Assembly (NCBI GenBank): GCA_036346225.1
Contig: JARFIW010001745.1
Coordinates: 62,001 to 126,000 of the forward strand
Direction of reading: 5' to 3'
Length of the DNA stretch: 64,000 nt
Source of the DNA: Platerodrilus igneus
Lineage: Eukaryota; Arthropoda; Insecta; Coleoptera; Lycidae
Shown: positions 53,811 to 64,000 of the stretch, piece after piece
Layout: every line of letters begins with the position of its first letter
How positions within the stretch are numbered: the first letter of the stretch is position 1
The notes under the pieces: model-generated
Told to the model about the DNA's origin: nothing
The model's input: only the letters and a program-made list of their open reading frames with translations
Databases searched by the model: none
Program-made: the position numbers and the translations under genes

Positions 53811-55734
53811 CTAGTTCTACAAAATTTCTTTTGAGGCGATTAAATTTTTAGATAGTACGTGGTCATCATCCCAAGCTGAGTTCGCAGTGTTAGCGGTAAG
53901 TAAGTAATTTTGTTATACGAGTTGGTTGTTCAAAATTTTATTTCGAAGATTTCTGTATCTTTTCTTCAGATTGCTAGACACTTATAGTTATTATTAAGAT
54001 ACGGTGGCGTACATTAAAAATTCTTTTTTTATCGTATACCATCCTACGACTCTGGCTTATAGCTCTGCCCTAAGTTAAAGAAACTTAGCTCGCTGGAAGA
54101 TCTCTTAAGAGGATCCTATTGTACTCAAAGTCATTTTTCATACATTTTCCCTGGACTTGAATTTTAGACAGGAACCCCTCTCAATTTATGGGGTCTCTGC
54201 CGCCTATATGGTAGAGTAGTTACATTAAAATAAAAAAGTGTAACAAACAATAGCTTCATATTTTTCTTCTATCTTTTGAACCGTCCGTTAAAGATGAATT
54301 TAGGCATCAACATTTTGGCCTAGGTAGTCAGACGTATCTGCTGGGTTTAGTGGACAAGTACAGAACATATTTAACTATATGATAAATTTGTATTAAAAGA
54401 TGCAGACCTCTACGGGTTTATTTAGTTTATTCGTGCTTTTTTTTAATTACTTGTGTTTTTCTTGGGTTTAAGACATGGTATCGCAATTGGTGACCGTATA
54501 CTTTTGGTGCGGAATTTATCTGTAGATTGTCGCCACTTGGCACGATCTAAGGTTTTTAATCGAATGTGTACCGATTGAGACTAGCGAATCAATATGATAT
54601 CTCTACTTATTTGTTGTTTGCCAGCAAAGCTTCTTTAGCTAGAAATAGTGATCACTTTGAAAGAGACCCTAATCCTACTCTTTTTATTTCTTTTCTGGTT
54701 AGGTGGCCCCTATGCTTGTTTTTCTAAACCTTAGATTTAACATCCCCACAGTTTATGCCAACGCGGATTTGATCCCAGCTAGCCATAACTTCTGGAATTT
54801 TTTTAAATTCTTTTACTGAAAATTTTCCCCAACACCTTTTTGGCACCTTCTGATAAACCTCTGCTTTGAAACGTTTTCGAAACTACCTAGTAAAAGAGGT
54901 TGTCACAGTATTCAAAATTTAGTCGTTAAAAGAGAATCCTATTATAAAAATGTTATTAAAAAGTCACAGGTTTTAAAATAAAGCAGATGTACGTAAATTG
55001 AATTTTCTAATATCGTGTAGGGCTACAATGATAGTACAATAGCTCTTAGTAACTACGTCACAATAAATTTGAGAACATTATAGTAATTTCAGTGATTTGA
55101 ACAATTTATCGTCTGTGTCTTATTTTTCTCATCAACGTGCATGCGGACCAACACAACTTCAGTATCTAGAACAAAAAGAAACAAATTTAATTTTTTTGTA
55201 AATTGTTAGAACATGTTGCATACTAATTAAGTTTTTAGAAAACGTAGATGTTCATCTAGCAGGATTTTGTAAATTCGTTTCTACATACTTACACTAATTG
55301 ATTACATATAACTTACTGTTAATTTATATAAATACAAGCACATTTATTTCAACGATTTGATTGCTCAATTAATTTATTTCATATTACTGGATCTCGAAAT
55401 AAACTAGTTTTAGTTGCAACCTCCCGATTATGCTCAACAACGATATATTCTGAATCGCTTTAGAAGCTATAGAACTATGTGTGTGTTTTCCTATTGTATA
55501 CATTTAAGCATGTTCTTTAAGTACCCCCTTGTAGTTGTTAACCTTGGCTGTTTTTTTGCTTTACTGAATTTATTGCCTTTATTTTAAAAGAGTTTCTTAG
55601 AAAACCAGACGTCAATGACAACGCCTATCCTTAAATGAAGCTACATAAGTATTTTTGTTTTGAAATTCGTTCTTCCGTAAAATGGGAAGTTTCCAATAGT
55701 AAATAAAATAAATATACGGAAAGAAATAACTTAC
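53811..55734. other. Non-coding, nothing recognised
   Basis: No gene-like frame. A last short exon of the odorant receptor could lie here but I could not find it. Confidence 0.45.
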
Positions 55735-56042
55735 CGAAATAAGAGCTGGTAAGTTAACTTCAAATAATCCTCCTGCTTTAAATACGAGTTCTCTATTTGA
55801 CATTTGAAGTATAAGTCGTATTGAATTTTGTACATTTGGAAAATATTTGCAATACCATTTTGAACTATATATTGCATATCCCACGGCGGTTACCTAAAAA
55901 TTAGAATAACAGTACTCTTAATTTGCGTATTGAATTATTTACTTCATCGAGAACGTAGTCTGAGGGAATACTGTAAAATGCGAACGTTAATAATGTAGTT
56001 ATACAACTTTCTCCATGTTGAAATCTTTCAGTAGTTCTCCTA
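55735..56042 (-). pseudogene. Odorant receptor (7tm_6) C-terminal fragment, two exons
   Basis: On the minus strand an exon of 159 bp (55893-55735) is bounded by TTTTTAG and GTAAGT and reads VTAVGYAIYSSKWYCKYF, then IRLILQMSNRELVFKAGGLF and EVNLPALIS. The A-Y-S-S-x-W-Y start and the AGG-x-F-x-V-x-L-x-x-x end are the hallmark of insect odorant receptor C-termini. The exon before it (about 56042-55943), ending FAFYSIPSDYVLDE, joins in phase 0 across a 49 bp GT-AG intron and fits the conserved segment just upstream in this family. I found neither the upstream six-helix part nor the usual short last exon. It may be a fragment or a gene whose other exons I missed. The product would be a ligand-gated membrane receptor in antennal neurons. 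Confidence 0.72.
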
Positions 56043-57835
56043 CTGAAAAAATCATGACCTATATTAGCAAAAATGATTATACTGAAATTAAACATACAGT
56101 CTCTAAATAAATAAACAAATAAATAAACCTACAGTTTAAATACATAGATAAATAAGTGAAAACGTATATTTAATGGTACTATTAGATGCATTTGTAGACC
56201 TTCGCTTAAATCAAACGTTTTGCAATAAGTACTACAGAACAGAATTTATTTTTTATGTTTAGCTAAATTATTTAGGAACTTTAATCAATAAGCTACAGAT
56301 ATGTATGTGTGTGCAAGTGTGTACGCGAGTGTGCGTGGGTTGGTGCGTCGGTGTGTGGTGCGTTGTAACATACTTCTTTGTAATTTAGTTACATATTCTC
56401 CATACATTTAACATTATGCTTTAATAAAATAAAAACAATTTGTAATTGTCTGGTAACAACTGATAGCTTGTTATGTATGAAATGTATAATGGGCTCATTC
56501 CCTTCAGATAACCAAGCTGTTGTGCTAGTTATTTATGTCATTTAGCGAACCCTTTTTGATTGGGGGTTGAATAAGAAGACAACTCGACTGGTTTAGAGTC
56601 AAGATGGGCCTTAGCGAGGATGCTTGGTGCCGTGTTTGAAAAAAAAAGGTTTTTAAGCGATTAAAATCATCGTGTCATAGTCTGGTTCCTGATGGCTTTT
56701 AGTGTTGACTGATTTGTATTCCACTGTTTGTAAAGCTCAGTTTGATTCCTACCGATACGATGAAATTTTAGAAATCATCATTAATACATGCAATACTAGA
56801 GAGGTAAAACCTTGGATAAATTTTGGAGCAATGAAAATTGTTGGACACATCAAGTGAACATTTTATTTAATTTGATAATATTTTATTAAAAAGGTTTTTG
56901 TGGGTTTCAACATAAGTTCAACGTTATAATATGATCTTTTTGTGTGCATCGCAGATGTGTGTAGATTGGTCGACATATGGTGCTGCCTTGCTCTAATAAG
57001 AACATTCAGGTTTTTTTTTTTGGTTCAACTGTACTTCATGCACGTGAGTGATTTTAACCTTAACGTATATTGGATTTACTTAGAAATCTCAAGTTAGATG
57101 AAAGGTTGATATTTTATTATAATTTTGTTATCTTGAAGTGAGTTTTGTAAAAATCTCCCATTTTTGTTTTTGTAACTTCAAAAAAATTTTTTTAAAGATA
57201 GCTGTATTGTTGCCTTGAATTTTTTTAAGGAAATAATTGTTATTAAAACTTCCTGTCAAAAATCTACAGTTTCTAGGTACTATTCCCACACAATATTTTT
57301 AAATTATATTAAAAGTATTTTTGCTTATTATTGAGGTCATGTACTTTAACCTTAAAGCATGATACATTCTTGAAGGACAAAATGTTAAAGTTTATTCTTT
57401 GTCAGAATGGTACAACTTAGTAACACTTAAAAGAAATATTGTTGATTCTTAATTGTAAAGTCTATCGTAATACTACTCAAAACTGTTTTTAATTTCAAAG
57501 TTTAAAATTATAAAGATAACGAATATCTTAGACTTATGACAGGTTGAGATACTAAAAGTCTAATGAAGTTTATGATTGAATAAAGAGCACTATTAGTTTC
57601 CTTTCACATAAATTTTTTTTTATTATGATTGTGAATATTTCCATTGAAACAAGATTAACAAATTTAAGTGAATAGAATTTCATTCTTTTGCTTGATTCTT
57701 TCATTATTAAAAATTTAAAGGAGAAAATTTCTTGGTTCTTATTAAACAAATAATTAATTCTGTCTAATGTCAACAAGTACATATTAATTTTGGAGCTTAA
57801 AAGCAAATATGATATTTATTGGTGAATATTTTTAA
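56043..57835. other. Non-coding; GT-rich tract at 56296-56366
   Basis: A degenerate (GT)n tract (TATGTATGTGTGTGCAAGTG onward) at 56296-56366. A Lys-rich minus-strand frame at 57806-57570 has low-complexity composition. Upstream receptor exons were looked for and not recognised. Confidence 0.5.
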
Positions 57836-58215
57836 GGACACAAACGGTGTCTTTGTTGTGCATTTGCTTGTTTACATGATAGACCAAGACATCTGTAATA
57901 CATCTGAAAAATGGTATTTTGGTAAGTATTTTGCAAGGTCGATATTTAGGATTTGTGAGTGCATAAGCGGTATAGACTTCAGGTTTCCGCATTCCCCTAA
58001 TACAATTACACGTGTTTTCATATGCCATTGTATTGAAAAATACGGTGGCGCTCTTTATCTATATTTTCGGTCGTTTGTCAACCCATGACCCAAGCTCATG
58101 ATCCAACCAGAGCTAACACTTTACTATCTGTTTATCTTTAATGAGTTTTCCTTTTCCTCAAGCCATTTTCCATCCAACTTTAACTTGGGCTTCTTTCTTT
58201 AACAGGAAATTCTCG
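57836..58215 (+). repeat. Diverged relic of a gypsy-2-type LTR (3' half)
   Basis: It shares with 42465-42840 the ordered blocks AGGTTTCCGCATTC, GTGGCGC, CCCATGACCCAAGCTCATG (CCCGACCCACAGCTCATG in the LTR), CCAGAGC, AAGCCATTTTCCA, CTTGGGCT and GGAAATTCTCG. Divergence is far higher than among the other copies, so this is an older family member or subfamily. Its ends were not found. Confidence 0.75.
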
Positions 58216-58819
58216 ACGTTGTGATATCAGGTAAGGTGGGCATTTATGTTATATGAAGGTGCAATTTGTTATCTTACATACAGGAGGGTATTTTGATTAC
58301 AGTGTGTGGTGTGTGTGCGTGTGTGCGTGCGTCTGTGGGTGTTTGGGTGAATAGGTGTGTGGTGTGGGTGTCGTGTACAGTTGTGTGGTGTCTGCAATGG
58401 ATTGCCTTTTAACAAGTAGTTGCAAGTATCTTTCAGAAACCTCTGCAGATGTCAAAGCTTTAACAATTGTTGTCGGTCTTCTACGACTAGAGCCCTATAA
58501 TAAACAAAATTTTAAAGGGTAACTTTGGAACATACAAATAATTTACTTGATGGAGCTTTGAAAAATCTTGTTGTTTTGTATGTGGAGCTTTTTGTGTGAA
58601 ATATGAACAACTAAATGTAGCATCTGACCTGTTGTAGGAATTCTATAATGTATATTTTCATTTAAAAGCTAATTGCAAAATATGTCGCTATACCAGAATA
58701 TAAATACTCAAACTCAAATCGATCTGACATATCATTTATTAGTGTGTGGTTTGCGTTACCTAGGCCTATCTGAAGCGTATAAGTAGAAACTATTTACCTA
58801 CAGTCTTGCCTTTATTAAC
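58216..58819. other. Non-coding with a GT-rich tract
   Basis: A mixed GTGTGTGGTGTG tract at about 58302-58400; otherwise nothing recognised. Confidence 0.6.
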
Positions 58820-59190
58820 TCATGCTTTCCGTTGTGTTATCATAATCAAGTCTGCACAGTCTCCATCAAATTCATTATTCATATCATCTATAACTTTTTC
58901 GTTAACTATTGATCGCAATACTAAATATCTATTATAAGGCTTCTTGGTTGGCAGTTTACCTCCACCGTAAATATGTAATAATTAAAAAATTTAAGACTAC
59001 ATAGCCATACCTCCCAGCCAATAAAGATTGTTTTTTCTTTTGGCAGCATCCCTCTGTATAGTCATTTTTAAGTTATTGTACAGTTTTCTTAATTGTTCTT
59101 CTTCCCGCCCAACTCCACCAGAAGCATTAAAATCTAAAGCAATCCTGGACCATATTTTGGATTTAAATTCATTGTGAATAGCATTGTAAC
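58820..59190 (-). CDS. Myb/SANT-like (zeste-type) DNA-binding-domain protein, 3' exons
   Basis: On the minus strand, exon A (about 59190-59011) reads YNAIHNEFKSKIWSRIALDF, then NASGGVGREEEQLRKLYNNL and KMTIQRDAAKRKNNLYWLGG. This is the Myb_DNA-bind_5-type pattern, with a helix, W..IA..FN, R...+L+..Y.NLK, and a terminal L/TGGG-like end. Exon B (58959-58820) continues in frame after a 51 bp GT-AG intron with KLPTKKPYNRYLVL and ends DCADLIMITQRKA and a stop at 58822-58820. The start of exon A is not fixed: an in-frame stop precedes it by about 30 bp, so an upstream exon probably exists. Such proteins bind DNA in the nucleus; the family occurs both in host genes and beside transposons. Confidence 0.7.
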
Positions 59191-59571
59191 GTTTTACATA
59201 TAGGCAATTTTAAAGTTGCTATATGATATGTGGAATGCCACGATCAAGGCGTAATAATGTTAGTCGACGTGATTATCGATCCGTACAGCCATGCACGTGA
59301 AGCTCAAGGCGCTTGCCTGATGTACCTACATTCATTCTTATACCAATGTAGTCAGATAAGACGCAATAGTTTAAAAAACGTGGTAGGAAAATTTCCTTAC
59401 CATGTTGTATGGAATAAAAATTCCATTCTTGGGAAAGGTATGTTGCTTGGTCCGTGATGAGAAAAGATTATTGTTGAAACCAAGCAGCAAAGTGGACGCA
59501 AGATTTATAGAACGCAAGCAGTTTCACCTTTAAAAATTTATAATGGATTTCAGGAATTGATTTGTATAGTT
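59191..59571. other. Unassigned DNA between the Myb-like gene and a solo LTR
   Basis: Holds a 75-codon plus-strand frame (59230-59457; MECHDQGVIMLVDVIIDPYS...) with no family I recognise, and the left target duplication AGTT (59568-59571) of the solo LTR. Confidence 0.4.
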
Positions 59572-61547
59572 TATAGCCTTTCGGTTATATTAAGGGATTT
59601 TTTTTATCAGGTTTTTACTCCTATGTGACCAGCTGTAAGGCACAAGGATGTTTGACGAGGATTTCCAGTAAGTGTAAAGAGCCCACGGCAAGTTTCGGTA
59701 GAAAATGGCTCGTAGATGAGGAAACCTCAAAAGGCTAAGCGGCTAGTCGAGCTATTTGCTCTGGGTAGAACATGAGCTGTGGGTCGGGGTTGAACTGCGA
59801 CCAATAATGTAAAGAATATGGCGCCACCGAATTTTTGTATACGAAGAAGACCTTACTTAAGTCCCTTGTATAAGGCGAATGCGGAAACCTTTACTCAATT
59901 ACCGCTATACAAGATATTACTAAAACACAATCCCTAAAGTTTTCTTACCTTATGGCTCGATATTGACTTTTATAGATGCACGCTACACCTGTGAACAGAT
60001 TAAAACAAAGATAGCACTGTTTGTGCATTTATATCCAAAATTTAATAATTATTTCGAATCAACCCTCATTCATTCCAATTGATAATCATAGTCTTGACCA
60101 AATAAAAATCTATTCCTTCAGTATATAGTAAGTTATTTACAAGACATCTTCTTTAAATAAGATTGATTAAATCAAATTATTGAAAGATATGTACATAGGT
60201 GCTTGATAGTATCAGTATTTCTCACAGATAAAACATGATAATTTTATATTAGCAATGTCTAGCAAAAATATATTCTCAAATGAATGAGTATGAATTTCTT
60301 TTCTGAATGTTTAACTTTAAATTACAACTTCGATTGGTTTCAGTAGTACTACTTAACCTCACATTCTATGATTAAATATTCCACTTAGCAATTAGTGAAA
60401 TGTAAAATGTAAAAATTTAATTCTCTAAGATTTGAATAAATTATGTTTCAAATAATCAAATTAATTTTCTTTAAATATAGAATTTAACTTTTCCTATCTT
60501 CATAATGACATCTACCGTATATTAATTGTATTAATAAAAAGATTTAATGTGAAACTTTATAGGTTCCTGTTGCATAATTTGAAAAATAACTAGTCTGTCA
60601 TTCACCTAATGAACTTGAACTTTACCACGTGATCAAACAAAAAGTTATTTGTCTGCTATACCCAATGCTACAGCTGACGTATAGGAAAGCAATCTACATA
60701 TCAGATGTTAATCCGATGGAAAAAGACCCGCTAGGTATATGGACCATACCCGGAATTATAATTGATGATTTATAATTCGCTTGCTTCAGCAACTAAGAAT
60801 ACAGGAATTTCCAATTCCATACAACCAAATTAGCTGCATACTGAATCTTCAACATAACATCACGGCGTCCACATTAAATAATTGAAGCACGCCAATTCGA
60901 CTTTCATACAAGGTTAAACTTCACATTGATACTAATAAATTTTCATTTCTCTTCCAAATAAATTAGTTATATTTCTTAAATTTCAAAACTAAGATGTACA
61001 ACTTATCCTAAATTGCACTAAAAATATTGATTTAGTAAGGCTATAAATTCAGTAATACTTACTGTTAACCAAAGGCCATTCAAACAAATTAACGTCTCGT
61101 CAATTGCGAGCTAATTCCAGCAAATGTGGACATAAAAATGCGCGTCGCCGAGACGATACCATTTCAAGAAAACAATTTTTAATTTTTCTGTGCTTCCAAC
61201 TCGTGGACTGAATCAACGTCATGATCCTTGCGTTCAAGGAACAATTGACCTCTTCTAACGACAGCTGAGTTGGAAGTGATAAGATGACGTGCGTTGCCGC
61301 CTGACAACAAGCTTAATATTACAATCATCTAACAAAGGGAACTCTTATGATGACACTAACGAAAGGCATCTTTTGTCACCGCATAATTTAAAATTTTGCA
61401 CTTTCAAATCGAAAGCTAATATTGTTTTCGACAATATGTAATATTTATTTCGTAGATTGTGTAGCATTATTATACTTAAGTTGGTTATTAATAAATTAAA
61501 TAAATTAGATATCTGTAAAAATATTGTCAGAAAATAAAATTGTTACA
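59572..61547 (-). mobile_element. Solo LTR of the gypsy-2 family, minus orientation
   Basis: A 1976 bp inverted copy of the gypsy-2 LTR, from TATAGCC at 59572 to TGTTACA at 61547, flanked by AGTT (59568-59571 and 61548-61551). Identity is visibly lower than between the two gypsy-2 LTRs, so it is older. The duplication independently confirms the TG...TA ends of this LTR family. Confidence 0.95.
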
Positions 61548-61551
61548 AGTT

Positions 61552-61801
61552 TTGTAGTTCATGGATGTGGGTCAAGCTTTGAAGATGGCACCCGTCCGTT
61601 TATAATGTGGCGGCATTTGCACGTGGCTGCAATTCCGCAGGTGTTCTAAATTTTTGTAAGCACCTTTCCTACGGTGAGTACGCTTTCTTTGTAACAAACA
61701 TCAATCCAAGCGAGAAGCAAATTCATTGTGAAACGTTGTCGAATTGGAAGACAAATAATTATCTAAACGATTTAAAATTTCAATACAATTCCGATTATTA
61801 A
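61552..61801 (+). other. Short unassigned frame
   Basis: 64 codons at 61607-61801 (MAAFARGCNSAGVLNFCKHL...). The end is made of the AT-rich repeat that follows. No family recognised. Confidence 0.2.
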
Positions 61802-62020
61802 ATATATAAAAGCTATCTTGTTAAACGATTTAAAATTTTTTAGCATATTGTCAAATATTAAAGATTTAAAAGCTTTCTTATTAAAATAAATTATGCTTCA
61901 TTTAGTACATATAAGATAATTTGCCTAACGATTTAAAATAGTTTTAGTATATTTTTGAATATTGAATTCGAAAGCTTTCCTGTTAAAATAAATTACACTT
62001 TATTTAGTATATGTCATATG
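61760..62020 (+). repeat. AT-rich tandem repeat, ~110 bp unit, ~2.3 copies
   Basis: AAACGATTTAAAAT recurs at about 61758, 61822 and 61928 (CTAACGATTTAAAAT). AAAGCTTTC(T/C)T(A/G)TTAAAATAAATTA recurs at about 61870 and 61972, each followed by TTTAGTA(C/T)AT. Spacing is about 102-106 bp between full units. Confidence 0.75.
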
Positions 62021-64000
62021 ATCTGGCTAGATTTTTTGTTATTATTCGTTAATTTTAAATAGTCGTTTAGGGCACAATTTAGTTTAACATCTGCAAAATA
62101 AGCATCTGGAGTTACATGTTTACTTAAACAAGTCACACGTATGTTCTGCAAACAAGTTGTATGATAAGACAACCCTTGACTTTTATTGAAAAACTACTCA
62201 GATGTTATAAAGATTAAAGTTTGATCTATAACAAACCTTGTGAACCGAAAACAAAGATCTTTGCTTAAAGCATTTGCTTAATGTAATGAGATATTTTTTA
62301 ATGATGGACCTCACCCATTAACAACTGCTAATTTGTCGATTTAACATTAGTAAGATCATTCCACTTCATGCTATTATATTTATGATTTTGTCTTTATTTT
62401 TTTGTATATAAAAGAACAGCAAATAATTTTACTACATATCTGCAAACTATTGTAATAGTTTTATTTCTGGAAATCTAACAAAAAAAACAGTGATTTATGC
62501 AATTCCGGTTGCAATAATTAAGTGTAAAAGAAATGGACTTATGTTTTTGAATATCTATCTTCAGGCATAAGTAAACTCCCTTAATTTTTATCTGCGTCTT
62601 TCCTTAAGAAGATTATTTTTGTTTATGTAATTGACGTAGTGGCGCCCTAAGTTGTACATAAACAGGTTCAATGATAGAAAAAGACCCTCTCCCCTCATCT
62701 CATGCCTCCGCAGGGATAGACCTCGAGACTAGTCCGCGAGTATTAATAATTCTTTTTGACAACACAGTTTGGCTCGATGTCATCCTAATTAAAAGCCACA
62801 CTCAGTAATATATTAGCCAAAAAGTAATTACTGATTTCAGCATCAGTTTTTTATTTTCTATTATATCCTTATATTTGTAAATTATATTTACAAGACGCTC
62901 ACTAGAACTGAATTTAGAAGCCCTTTTTTATTTCTAAACTGGTCCTAAAGTATTTACTTTGTACAATACTGTTGGGATATGTAACACGAACTTATCCTGA
63001 AGCAATTACTCCAACACTAATATGACTTAACTAGCTAATCCAGAATACATTCAGACTCGTTTGGCTAATATTATGACATCCAAATAGACGGTAAAAAATG
63101 TTTAACACCAATTTATGTTGTCAATTCTGTCAATTACTAAACTATCAAATCAACACAACTTGTATTTTAGATATGATTTGACACCTTTTGACAACGTTGC
63201 CACTTCACTTGGTGCTTCAGTTAAAAGCGTTCTTAAACACATCGGTACAAACAATAGGTAAATTAAAACAGACTTAGTTTTAAGACGTTCTTAAACTAAG
63301 TAACGCTTAAACCCTATACGGTGCAAGTGGGTATTAGACGACATTTACGTATGTAGCTGTCCACACACCTCTAGAATCTTAAAAGAAACAGTGGACTGAA
63401 ATCCTGGGTTGATTAAAATATCTGTACTGTAAGTAATATTTGTTGACATAAACGTTATTTGTGTACTATTCGATATACGGAGATATGCTTCTCCTACGAT
63501 ATTGCAGAAAAATTTACATTTTAGTTCAAATTTGTTAGCAGTATGTGATTATCAGAAAGATAGGTAGATCCTTAGGGCATACGTTAATTATTATTTCTAT
63601 TGTAAAATGTAAATACTTTGCTTGCAACAATTCTTTTAATTTATAAAATAGAAACCGTATTTTTGAAAAGTAAATAGAGGTGGTTCCAAAATAGTAAGGA
63701 CATTGTGTTAATGTACGTGGTTACAGTGAAATTGATGAAGAGAGTAAAATGTTAGGTATGAGTTCTACAGTAGTGTAAACGGAGAATCAATTTTTTTTAA
63801 ATATTATTGACTTATTTCAATTTAGTGCTACAGGAAAAATTACGACTTGATTTATTTCGGCATTCAGTATATGTTAACATATTTTCAGGTGCTTGTATGT
63901 TATTACCGACAACCATAAGTAATACATATAAGTTTAGTTTGTTCTTTTTTTGTAGTCTTAGGTATATTTTAATTATTACTTATTGGTGTCTGAGAAAGTC
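62021..64000. other. Non-coding, nothing recognised
   Basis: AT-rich DNA up to the window edge. No gene-like frame, LTR or terminal inverted repeat seen. Confidence 0.5.

Overview
The window looks like AT-rich nuclear DNA of an insect; the order cannot be told. The reasons are a fragment of the insect-specific 7tm_6 odorant receptor family (minus strand, 55735-56042), very short GT-AG introns of about 50-95 bp, and a load of transposable elements typical of insects: BEL/Pao, Ty3/gypsy, R1-type LINE, piggyBac and hAT. No rRNA, tRNA, CRISPR array or bacterial-type operon was seen. Nearly everything I can interpret is mobile-element DNA in several layers of age.

Layout. 1-6693 is a near-complete BEL/Pao LTR retrotransposon (the window starts 2 bp inside its 5' LTR) inserted in the transposase gene of a hAT element, whose 3' end follows to 7075. 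7076-12196 is old non-coding DNA with several local direct, tandem and inverted repeats, an unidentified broken minus-strand reading frame (9147-9766) and a BEL/Pao reverse transcriptase relic (11430-11698). 12197-20756 is dominated by one LTR family (called LTR-A here): a solo LTR (12197-13518, target duplication AAAT), a non-autonomous element with two LTRs and no recognisable polymerase (14431-18818, target duplication ACTT), and a divergent partial copy from 19061. A dead R1-like LINE lies at about 23600-26402 and a dead piggyBac at about 28700-31150. A badly decayed gypsy element (32053-37560) is split by an LTR-A solo LTR (32299-33648, TSD TATG) and carries about 1 kb of tandem repeats between gag and RT. 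Another LTR-A copy lies at 37812-39057, minus strand.

40941-53806 is a full-length Ty3/gypsy element with ~1.97 kb LTRs (TSD AGCT). Its gag is interrupted by a piggyBac transposon (43486-46186, TSD TTAA) that carries its own three-exon transposase gene. A solo LTR of the same gypsy family sits at 59572-61547, minus strand (TSD AGTT), and an older diverged relative at about 57836-58215.

Two host-like gene pieces stand out at the right, both on the minus strand and both with ~50 bp introns: the odorant receptor fragment, and a two-exon Myb/SANT-like (zeste-type) DNA-binding-domain gene end at 58820-59190. The nested insertions give a relative order: decayed gypsy, then the LTR-A solo copy inside it; gypsy-2, then piggyBac-2 inside it; hAT, then BEL inside it. 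I found no clearly new biochemical system. The most informative signals are the precise nested insertions with target duplications, the LTR boundaries they define, an antisense reading frame in the gypsy-2 LTR, and the host-gene fragments.
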